DNA from: an uncultured Faecalibacterium sp.
GTDB lineage: Bacteria; Bacillota; Clostridia; Oscillospirales; Ruminococcaceae
DNA length: 58,582 nucleotides
Direction of reading: 5' to 3'
Assembly: GCA_904394215.1 (NCBI GenBank)
Contig: CAJFNF010000016.1
Coordinates: 1-58,582, forward strand
Below are positions 8,618 through 14,423 of this stretch, in pieces; position 1 is the stretch's first letter; every line of letters begins with the position of its first letter. Below the pieces are notes generated by a model. It had not been told where the DNA came from. It saw nothing but the letters and a program-made list of their open reading frames with translations, and ran no database searches. Made by a program: the position numbers and the translations under genes.

Positions 8618-8646
8618 TTTATCTTTTTTCACAAAACCCCTTGCAA
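8618..8646 (-). promoter_or_regulatory. Possible spoIIGA-sigE promoter sharing its -35 with the tRNA promoter
   Basis: Read on the minus strand, the self-complementary TTGCAA at 8641-8646 is followed after 17 bp by GATAAA (8618-8623), a 4-of-6 match. The spacer contains TTTTGTGAAAAAA, loosely like a Spo0A box but not a true match. Confidence 0.35.
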
Positions 8647-8669
8647 AATGGTTCCGGTTGCGCTATAAT
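8641..8669 (+). promoter_or_regulatory. Sigma-A promoter of tRNA-Asn
   Basis: TTGCAA (8641-8646), 17 bp, perfect TATAAT (8664-8669), then the tRNA 22 bases later. Confidence 0.88.
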
Positions 8670-8691
8670 AGCTCTCGCAAACTTCATAGAT

Positions 8692-8765
8692 GCCTCTTTA
8701 GCTCAGTCGGTTAGAGCACCTGACTGTTAATCAGGGTGTCGCCTGTTCGAGTCAGGCAAGAGGCG
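8692..8765 (+). tRNA. tRNA-Asn (anticodon GTT)
   Basis: A complete cloverleaf can be drawn: a perfect 7-bp acceptor stem (8692-8698 with 8758-8764), D arm GCTC/GAGC, anticodon stem CCTGA/TCAGG around loop CTGTTAA (anticodon GTT, 8726-8728), a 5-base variable loop, T arm GCCTG/CAGGC with TTCGAGT, and discriminator G at 8765. CCA is not encoded. It has its own promoter and terminator. An accessory gene island begins downstream, a common arrangement at tRNA genes, but no duplicated tRNA end was seen. Confidence 0.97.
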
Positions 8766-8772
8766 CTTGGTC

Positions 8773-8802
8773 AGCACAGATCGGTCCGATCTGTGCTTTT
8801 TT
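8773..8802 (+). terminator. Intrinsic terminator after tRNA-Asn
   Basis: A near-perfect palindromic stem of about 10-12 bp (8773-8784 with 8786-8797) is followed by six T residues. Confidence 0.88.
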
Positions 8803-8879
8803 GTGCATTACGCACAGATCCGTCCGGAATTTTTGGCGTAAACACCATGCTTTTTTCTTCTGAATTTCAGAAACGACCC

Positions 8880-8908
8880 TTGAAGAAACTGTCGCATTGT
8901 GGTAAACT
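8880..8908 (+). promoter_or_regulatory. Sigma-A type promoter of a putative small RNA
   Basis: TTGAAG (8880-8885), 17-bp spacer, TAAACT (8903-8908). No open frame with a ribosome-binding site follows, but a highly structured stretch does. Confidence 0.55.
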
Positions 8909-8913
8909 ACACA

Positions 8914-9078
8914 TGAGCTTTGAGGGCCGGCAGGCACCTCAGAGCTGCAGCACCTTGATCAAAGGGTAGGCGCTCCCTTCTTTTGATAGCAGCTGACCTC
9001 TGCTTTGTCCTGTTTCTCCGCAGGGCAGGGCAAAGCAGAGGACTGCGTGCTGCTAATGCCAGGCTGGTTCATTTTCTT
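8914..9078 (+). ncRNA. Putative structured small RNA with one long bulged hairpin (6S-like architecture)
   Basis: Nested complementary blocks can be read by eye: CCGGC (8927-8931) with GCTGG (9063-9067), GGCA (8933-8936) with TGCC (9057-9060), GCAGCAC (8947-8953) with GTGCTGC (9047-9053), and an 11-bp stem 8997-9007 with 9031-9041. Between the outer and inner helices is a large one-sided bubble (8954-8996). The outer helix is followed by a pyrimidine-rich tail (9068-9079). A consensus-like promoter ends 6 bases upstream. A closing stem, a big central bubble and a terminal hairpin in about 165 nt resemble bacterial 6S RNA, but I recognise no conserved 6S sequence, so the family is inference. 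It could instead be an unnamed regulatory RNA. This fills most of the 474-bp gap between the tRNA and the exporter gene. Confidence 0.42.
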
Positions 9079-9120
9079 CAGCGCAGGCCCCGGTTCAGGG
9101 GGGATGGACTAATTTTCCTC

Positions 9121-9149
9121 TTGTGAATTGGGCCGGAATATGATAGAAT
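9121..9149 (+). promoter_or_regulatory. Sigma-A type promoter of the peptide-exporter operon
   Basis: TTGTGA (9121-9126), 17-bp spacer, TGA-TAGAAT (-10 at 9144-9149). An AT-richer 90-base leader separates it from the start codon at 9240. Confidence 0.65.
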
Positions 9150-9239
9150 GTGTCCATAGTCCGGTATGAACAATTTAAAAATACATTGTAAAGAGACCGT
9201 GACCTATCACTCCACGCTTCTCTTGTAAAGGAACCATCT

Positions 9240-11570
9240 ATGCGTTATACTTATGTGCGGCAGCACGACACCACAGACTGCGCGGCTGCCTGCCTCGCGA
9301 TGGTGTGCCTGCACTACCGAAAGGAAATCACCATCACGCGGCTGCGTGATATGATGGGCACCGACCTGAAAGGCACCAATCTGGTTGGCCTGCAGAAGGC
9401 GGCCAACGAGCTGGGGTTCACCTCAGCGGCCGTCCGGGTTGACCGCGAAAACTTTCTCAGCGACTTTTCTCTTCCCTGCATTGCGCAGGAGATTACCGAC
9501 CAGGGCTTGACCCACTTTGTGGTCGTATTCAAGAAAACCACCATTCCTGACGAGGCCGCCCGCCGCAAGCACATGCTGAAGGTGACCGAGGAAAAGGAAG
9601 AAGCCGAAAAAACCGGCAAAAAGTACAAGGACAAGGAATACGTCATCGTCGGCGACCCGGCCACCGAGCTGCGGAAGATGACCCTTGACGAGTTCTACAA
9701 GAACTTTACCGGCGTGCTTCTGCTGCTCAACCCCACCGCTGATTTCCAGCCGGGCAAGGTTGAACAGGGCAGTATGTTCAAGCGATACATGAACCTGCTG
9801 CTGCCCCAGAAGAAGCTGTTTGCTTACGCCATTCTCAGTTCGATTCTGCTCACCATCCTGGGCATCGCCTCTTCCCTGTTCAACAAGATCCTGATGGACG
9901 AGGTGCTTCCCTACGGGCTGCAGAATCTGCTGCTGACGCTGGTCCTGGTGTTCAGCGTCGTCAATATTACTTCAGCAGTCATCACCTTTGTGCGGCAGTG
10001 GATTCTGGTCCATCTGTCCATCAAGATTGATATACCGATGATGCTTGGCTACTTCGGGCACATTTACAAGCTGCCCATGAAGTTCTTCGCCACCCGCAAA
10101 ACCGGTGATATCACCACCCGCTACTCCGACGCCAACACCATCAAGTCCATCTTCACCAGCATTGCGCTGAGCCTGATCATGGACATTGCGATGGCAGTCG
10201 TCACCGGCATCATCCTCTTCAAGATGAATGCCGCCCTCTTTTCGGTCTCCCTGTTCATGACGCTGGTCAGCATCCTGCTGGTGCTGGTGTACAAGCGCCC
10301 CTACAAGAAGATCAATGAGGAGACGATGCAGCAGGCGTCCGTCCTGAACAGCCAGATGATCGAGGGCCTGCGGGGCATCGAGACCATCAAGTGCAACGCA
10401 GGCGAGGACAACGAGCTGGAGCGTCTGGAGCGGGAATACATCAAGAGCCTGAAGATCAGCATCCGGTCCAGCAAACTTTCCACCGTCCAGACGCTGATCA
10501 CCACCCTGATCACCACAGGCTTCTCGATGCTGACCACCTACATCGGCATTACCCAAGTGCTGCAGGGTGACATCACCCTGGGTTCGTTTATGGCGTTCAG
10601 TACCCTGTCCAGCTATTTTACCAACCCGGTGAGCAACCTTGTGAGCCTGCAGCTCCAGATCCAGGAAGCCTCCATTTCGATGAAGCGCCTGACTGAGATT
10701 ATGGACTATGAGACCGAGCAGTCGGACGACCAGGAACACACCGAACTCGAGCAGATCGAGGGCGACATCGAATTCCGGGACGTCACCTTCCGCTACGGCA
10801 ACCGCAACCCGGCTTTGGACCACGTTTCCTTCACCATTCCCGCAGGGAAAAAGGTGGCGCTGGTTGGTTCTTCGGGCAGCGGCAAATCCACCATCACCAA
10901 ACTGCTGCTCAAGTATTATGAGCCGGAGTCGGGTGAGATCCGGGTGAATGGCGTCAACCTGGACGAGTATACCAATGACTCGGTCCGCCGCGCCATCTCC
11001 TATGTTCCGCAGAACATTGAGCTTTTCAGCAAGACCATCCTGGACAATATCCGCATCTCGCGCCCTGACGCGACGGTGGATGAAGTCAAGGAGGCGGCCA
11101 AAAAGGCGGATGCCCACGAGTTTATCCGCAAGCTGCCGCTGCAGTACTACACCTACCTGGAGGAGGCCGGCAACGGCCTGTCCGGCGGTGAGAAGCAGCG
11201 GATCGCGCTGGCCCGGGCATTCCTGAAAAACTCAAACCTCTATATTTTGGACGAATCCACGAGCAACCTCGACTTTGCTACAGAGAATGCCATCTTTGAC
11301 ATGATCTACAACCAGCTGGCCGACCGCTCGATGCTGATTGTCGCCCACCGCCTTTCCACCGTCCGCGGCTGTGACGAGATCCTCGTGATGGACGAGGGCC
11401 ATGTGGTTGAGCGGGGTACTCACGATGAGCTGATGGCCAAGCAGGGCAAGTATTACGCCCTGTGGAACCTGCAGCAGGGCATCTTCCGCAGACGGGAAGA
11501 GCCCAAACCGGTTGTTGAGACGGTCGGCGCCTCTGTTGATGAGGACGACGATGACTCGATGACCTACTGA
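9240..11570 (+). CDS. Peptidase-containing (C39) ABC exporter for double-glycine leader peptides
   Basis: This 776-residue half-transporter would cleave leader peptides at Gly-Gly and export the cargo. Domains in order: C39 peptidase with catalytic Cys14 (QHDTTDCAAACLAM, with DCA instead of the usual DCG), His92 (LTHFVVVF) and Asp139 (VGDP); six membrane segments about 195-455; ATPase with Walker A GSSGSGKS (543-550), signature LSGGEKQ (647-653), Walker B LYILDE (667-672) and His703. Between His92 and Asp139 there is an unusual charged Lys/Glu-rich stretch (about 99-132) longer than in typical C39 domains. The tail ends in an acidic run (767-772). ATG 9240 follows AAAGGA. Two leader-bearing small proteins lie directly downstream and are the likely substrates. 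Codon choice is visibly less GC-biased than in neighbouring core genes, hinting at horizontal acquisition. Confidence 0.93.
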   Translation: MRYTYVRQHDTTDCAAACLAMVCLHYRKEITITRLRDMMGTDLKGTNLVGLQKAANELGFTSAAVRVDRENFLSDFSLPCIAQEITDQGLTHFVVVFKKTTIPDEAARRKHMLKVTEEKEEAEKTGKKYKDKEYVIVGDPATELRKMTLDEFYKNFTGVLLLLNPTADFQPGKVEQGSMFKRYMNLLLPQKKLFAYAILSSILLTILGIASSLFNKILMDEVLPYGLQNLLLTLVLVFSVVNITSAVITFVRQWILVHLSIKIDIPMMLGYFGHIYKLPMKFFATRKTGDITTRYSDANTIKSIFTSIALSLIMDIAMAVVTGIILFKMNAALFSVSLFMTLVSILLVLVYKRPYKKINEETMQQASVLNSQMIEGLRGIETIKCNAGEDNELERLEREYIKSLKISIRSSKLSTVQTLITTLITTGFSMLTTYIGITQVLQGDITLGSFMAFSTLSSYFTNPVSNLVSLQLQIQEASISMKRLTEIMDYETEQSDDQEHTELEQIEGDIEFRDVTFRYGNRNPALDHVSFTIPAGKKVALVGSSGSGKSTITKLLLKYYEPESGEIRVNGVNLDEYTNDSVRRAISYVPQNIELFSKTILDNIRISRPDATVDEVKEAAKKADAHEFIRKLPLQYYTYLEEAGNGLSGGEKQRIALARAFLKNSNLYILDESTSNLDFATENAIFDMIYNQLADRSMLIVAHRLSTVRGCDEILVMDEGHVVERGTHDELMAKQGKYYALWNLQQGIFRRREEPKPVVETVGASVDEDDDDSMTY

Positions 11571-11576
11571 TGGTGC

Positions 11577-11633
11577 AACCAGGTGCGCACCTGGTTACAT
11601 AAATGATTCCCGTCCGGTTGCGCAACCGAACGG
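11577..11633. repeat. Two adjacent palindromes between exporter and peptide genes
   Basis: A perfect 20-bp palindrome (11577-11596, core GGTGCGCACC) and, 13 bases on, a 24-bp palindrome with one mismatched pair (11610-11633, core GGTTGCGCAACC) sit just after the exporter stop. They could be paired operator sites or, in mRNA, two stable hairpins separating exporter and peptide cistrons; a TTTTTT run follows at 11645-11650. Confidence 0.7.
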
Positions 11634-11681
11634 CAATCGACACATTTTTTCGTTTCAATCATTTGAAGGGAGTAATTCATT

Positions 11682-12023
11682 ATGATGATGCCTGCAAACT
11701 ACTCTGTTATCGCAGAGAACGAAATGACCTACGTCCTGATGACCGCTTCCAACTGGAAGACCTTCAACACCAACCTGATCAAGATCATCGGCAACACCTT
11801 CATTCAGCCCGTTGTCGACGCTACCCTGGGCGTTATGTTCGGCGGCAACTGGGGCAATGGTGAGAGCCTGTTCGGCAAGGGCGGCGAGATCTCCGGCTTC
11901 TACACCGGCGACAAGACTGTCCTGAACAAGATCATGGGCACCCTGGGCGGCCTGGCTGCTGTCTACACCCTGGGCACCGGCGACGCTAAGACTGTCCACA
12001 CCGACAGCGTTGTCAAGTTCTAA
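11682..12023 (+). CDS. Leader-type small secreted-peptide paralogue lacking the double-glycine site
   Basis: 113 residues (111 if the third of three tandem ATGs is used); AAGGGAG lies 9 bases upstream. The N-terminus PANYSVIAENEMTYV matches the leader of the next gene (PANYAVIAEDELTYV), and the core shares NWKTF-TN, KI-GNTF, LG-FG-N and GGLAA-YTLGTGDAKT. Compared with that paralogue, a 12-residue block containing the Gly-Gly-Gly cleavage site and the first mature residues is absent, so the predicted C39 cut site is gone. It is glycine-rich and moderately hydrophobic with no classical signal peptide. It may be a non-processed partner, an immunity-like or decoy protein, or an allele in decay; function unknown. 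It sits between the exporter and the intact paralogue. Confidence 0.8.
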   Translation: MMMPANYSVIAENEMTYVLMTASNWKTFNTNLIKIIGNTFIQPVVDATLGVMFGGNWGNGESLFGKGGEISGFYTGDKTVLNKIMGTLGGLAAVYTLGTGDAKTVHTDSVVKF

Positions 12024-12059
12024 GTCAGATTCATTCCAAATTAAGAAAGGTGGTTTATC

Positions 12060-12440
12060 ATGACCTTTCCTGCAAATTACGCAGTAATTGCAGAGGATGA
12101 GCTGACTTATGTCACCGGCGGCGGCGTGATCGCAAATGTTCTGCCCGCTGTTATGACCGCTGACAACTGGAAGACTTTCAGCACCAACGTTGTCAAGATC
12201 GTTGGCAACACCTTCATGAGCGGCTTTGTGAGCACTGTTCTGGGCACCGTTTTTGGTACCAACTATGCTTTCGGCGCTGTTTCTGATAAGATCGGCACCA
12301 AGCTGGCTGGCATGGACTTCCTGAATGGTGCTATGCAGGTTGTGGGCGGCCTGGCTGCCATCTACACCCTGGGCACTGGTGACGCAAAGACCGAGCATGT
12401 TGAGAACGTTACCACTGTCAACCCCACTACTGCTGCTTAA
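12060..12440 (+). CDS. Double-glycine leader peptide precursor, candidate bacteriocin-like or signalling cargo
   Basis: 126 residues with an AAAGGTGG site ahead of ATG 12060. Residues 1-21 form a leader (NYAVIAEDELTYVTGG) ending in Gly20-Gly21(-Gly22), the type cut by C39 exporters such as the one encoded upstream. The mature part would be about 104 residues, long for a class II bacteriocin. It is Gly/Ala/Val/Thr-rich with hydrophobic stretches (about 44-66 and 91-104), no cysteines and therefore no disulfides or lanthionines, and a polar Thr/Asn-rich end. It is paralogous to the preceding gene along most of its length. I recognise no named family. Codon use is less GC-rich than in the chromosome around it. 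A strong terminator follows at 12528. Confidence 0.82.
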   Translation: MTFPANYAVIAEDELTYVTGGGVIANVLPAVMTADNWKTFSTNVVKIVGNTFMSGFVSTVLGTVFGTNYAFGAVSDKIGTKLAGMDFLNGAMQVVGGLAAIYTLGTGDAKTEHVENVTTVNPTTAA

Positions 12441-12527
12441 GTCTCATTCAGCTCTGATTCCGATTGCAAGTGTATTTTAGTCTGACCCCGCCCCCCGGGG
12501 TTGGGGCAGATCAAAATGCCTCGTTAT

Positions 12528-12569
12528 GGTGTGCCAGGAGGCAAGTCCTCCTGGCGCACCTTATTTTTT
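12528..12569 (+). terminator. Strong intrinsic terminator after the peptide genes
   Basis: A 14-bp stem with one G-T pair (12528-12541 with 12547-12560), 5-base loop, then TTATTTTTT. It ends the exporter-peptide unit. Confidence 0.9.
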
Positions 12570-12589
12570 GCAATTTTTATCTCTGCAGC

Positions 12590-12759
12590 TTGCCTGTTCC
12601 ATCCGACCGGATGCGACAGGCAAAAGCGGACGGTGAGCGTATCCGATTCAGTGATCACCGCCGGCTTTTGCCTGCTGCGCCCCGCATGGCCCCCTGCCCC
12701 GCCCTCTTTGCGGCGGACGGGCGGTTCTGTGCGGCCAGAGGGACGAAGTGCAGGGGCAT
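12590..12759 (+). promoter_or_regulatory. Structured leader with mutually exclusive hairpins before the accessory genes
   Basis: This gene-free stretch is full of long complementary blocks: TTGCCTGT (12590-12597) with ACAGGCAA (12616-12623), reinforced by CATCC/GGATG; AGGCAAAAGC (12618-12627) with GCTTTTGCCT (12664-12673), enclosing CGGTGA/TCACCG; and CCCCTGC (12691-12697) with GCAGGGG (12750-12756), enclosing CCCTCT/AGAGGG. The first two helices share bases 12618-12623, so only one can form at a time, as in attenuators or riboswitches. No clear promoter was found between the terminator at 12528 and here. Function is unknown. Confidence 0.5.
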
Positions 12760-12784
12760 ACTTTAATCAAACAGGTGAAACATT

Positions 12785-13240
12785 ATGCATGAAATTCAAG
12801 TAAGTGAAAGCAAAACCCTCAAGCTCACCAACGTGCTCAGCCGCCGCATTATGCCCGAGGAGTTCGCCAACATCAACCTGATCGTCACCCAGATGGAGAA
12901 CTTTGTCCGCAGCCACGATGCCCAGCCCATCGGCCCCCTGGTGCAGCACGTTGTGATGACCAAGGGCCCCAAGCCGGAAGTCCAGATGTACCTGCTGCGC
13001 CAGGCCAACCAGATGATCCCCCGGCTGGACCCCCAGTATCACATGGATGCTGTGCTGCGGGTGAAGGACTGCCTGTACGCCCATTACATGGGCCCCATGA
13101 GCCGCAGCGAGCTGGCTTCCCAGAAGCTGAACATCCTGGCCTTTGAGCAGGATCTCAAGCTGTCGGGCAGCGTGTACAGCGTCTTTGTCAGCCAGGACGA
13201 CGACGACAGCGTCGTGGACGTCTTTATGGAAAAGGAATAA
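12785..13240 (+). CDS. Unknown 151-residue cytosolic protein of the exporter island, possibly GyrI-like fold
   Basis: No signal peptide or membrane segment. The pattern (mixed N-terminal part, IGPLVQHVVM, VLRVKDCLYAHYMGPMSR about midway, closing YSVFVSQDDDDSVVDVFME) resembles effector-binding GyrI/AraC-C-type or DUF5085-like domains with a strand-helix-strand repeat, but similarity is loose. It starts with ATG 12785 behind a modest AGGTGA and ends 5 bases before the HlyD-type gene, so it is translated with the accessory exporter genes. It may sense a ligand, chaperone the peptides or act in immunity. The acidic run near the C-terminus echoes the acidic tail of the exporter. Confidence 0.6.
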   Translation: MHEIQVSESKTLKLTNVLSRRIMPEEFANINLIVTQMENFVRSHDAQPIGPLVQHVVMTKGPKPEVQMYLLRQANQMIPRLDPQYHMDAVLRVKDCLYAHYMGPMSRSELASQKLNILAFEQDLKLSGSVYSVFVSQDDDDSVVDVFMEKE

Positions 13241-13245
13241 CTCTT

Positions 13246-14361
13246 ATGACCAACATTCGTGTCACCAACCTGTACGATCTGCAGGACCGCCGGATCATGA
13301 TGGAGAAAAAGCTGCCCCCCTACGGGTATGCCCTGCTCCTGATTGTCGCCGCCCTGATGGTGGGTCTGGTGATTTGGAGCACCGTGACCCCGCGGATTTA
13401 TATCTCCCAGCTTTCGGGCACCGTGCAGGCCACCAACAAGACCTACATCATGTCCTCTTACTCGGGCCAGATCACCGAGCTGAACGTCTCGGAGGGCAGC
13501 TACGTGGAGGCCGGGGACCTGATCGCTCATATCAAGAGCTCCGACCTGGACCTGCAGCAGAGCCAGCTGGAAAACCAGCTGGAAATCTACCAGACCCAGC
13601 TGGCCCAGTACAACAAGCTGATCCAGTCCATCCAGGACAACACCAACTATTTCAGCGAGACCGACCCGGCCGACCAGTCCTACTACTACCAGTACGAGAA
13701 CTACCAGAGCCAGGTGGCCCAGCACACCTTTGATTCCTCCTCCTACCAGGCGGCGGGCTATACCGAGGCCCAGATCCAGGCCCTGATGGAGCAGAACCAG
13801 AGCGAGCTGGAACAGATTTACTACTCGGCCCTGCAGTCTGCTGCCCAGAATGTCAGCAGCATCCAGGCCAACATTGAAAACGTCCAGTCCCAGCTGGATG
13901 CCCTGAGCACCGGCGCCAACGATTACTACATCTATGCGCCCACCTCGGGCGTCATCCACATGGACAGCCCCTACAGCGTAGGGATGGTGCTGTCGGCGGG
14001 CTCGGTGCTGGCCACCGTTTCCAGCGAGAACTCGGACTATGAGATCGTGGCCTATGCCTCCCTCAGCGACCGTCCCCTGCTGGATGTGGGCGACCCCTGC
14101 ACCATCGCCGTCACCGGCCTGGCCCAGACGGCCTACGGCACCCTTACCGGCACCGTTACCGCTATCGACAGCGACGTGACCACCAGCAACAACACCTCCT
14201 TCTACAAGGTCACCGTCAAGCCGGACAGCACCTACCTGATCAGCAAGAGCGGCGACCAGGTGGATCTGTCCAACGGCATGAGCGTCACCGCCCGGGTCCA
14301 GTACGACGAGGTGACCTACTTCCAGTATGCGCTGGAAGCCCTGGGCGTCCTGGTGCGCTGA
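13246..14361 (+). CDS. HlyD-family membrane fusion/accessory protein of the peptide exporter
   Basis: 371 residues: short cytoplasmic N-terminus, one membrane segment (about 27-46), a lipoyl/barrel half (YIMSSYSGQITELNVSEGSYVEAGDLI, about 71-98), a Gln-rich coiled coil (about 100-230), the second lipoyl half (YYIYAPTSGVIHMDSPYSVGMVLSAGSVLATVSS, about 228-262) and a beta-barrel end. This is the adaptor architecture that partners C39 ABC exporters (ComB/MesE/LcnD type) and supports cargo passage across the cell wall. Its separation from the exporter gene by a terminator and structured leader suggests independent tuning. Start ATG 13246 overlaps the ribosome-binding region of the previous gene's end. 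Confidence 0.9.
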   Translation: MTNIRVTNLYDLQDRRIMMEKKLPPYGYALLLIVAALMVGLVIWSTVTPRIYISQLSGTVQATNKTYIMSSYSGQITELNVSEGSYVEAGDLIAHIKSSDLDLQQSQLENQLEIYQTQLAQYNKLIQSIQDNTNYFSETDPADQSYYYQYENYQSQVAQHTFDSSSYQAAGYTEAQIQALMEQNQSELEQIYYSALQSAAQNVSSIQANIENVQSQLDALSTGANDYYIYAPTSGVIHMDSPYSVGMVLSAGSVLATVSSENSDYEIVAYASLSDRPLLDVGDPCTIAVTGLAQTAYGTLTGTVTAIDSDVTTSNNTSFYKVTVKPDSTYLISKSGDQVDLSNGMSVTARVQYDEVTYFQYALEALGVLVR

Positions 14362-14423
14362 GGCTTTTCCCTGATTTCCGGCGGGGATGCTTCCCCCTGG
14401 TTTTGTCCGCAACGAGGTACAAC

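Noticed and set aside
8736-8969. 77-codon frame starting inside tRNA-Asn
   Set aside because: It overlaps the tRNA and its terminator and has no start signals.
11540-11569. Exporter tail (acidic run ending Met-Thr-Tyr) as a mimic of the leader motif Glu-Met-Thr-Tyr-Val
   Set aside because: Only three residues match, and acidic tails are common; treated as coincidence.
12464-12803. Two overlapping frames of about 100 codons before the 151-residue protein gene
   Set aside because: No ribosome-binding sites, basic/Pro-rich translations, and the DNA is taken up by a terminator and long inverted repeats.
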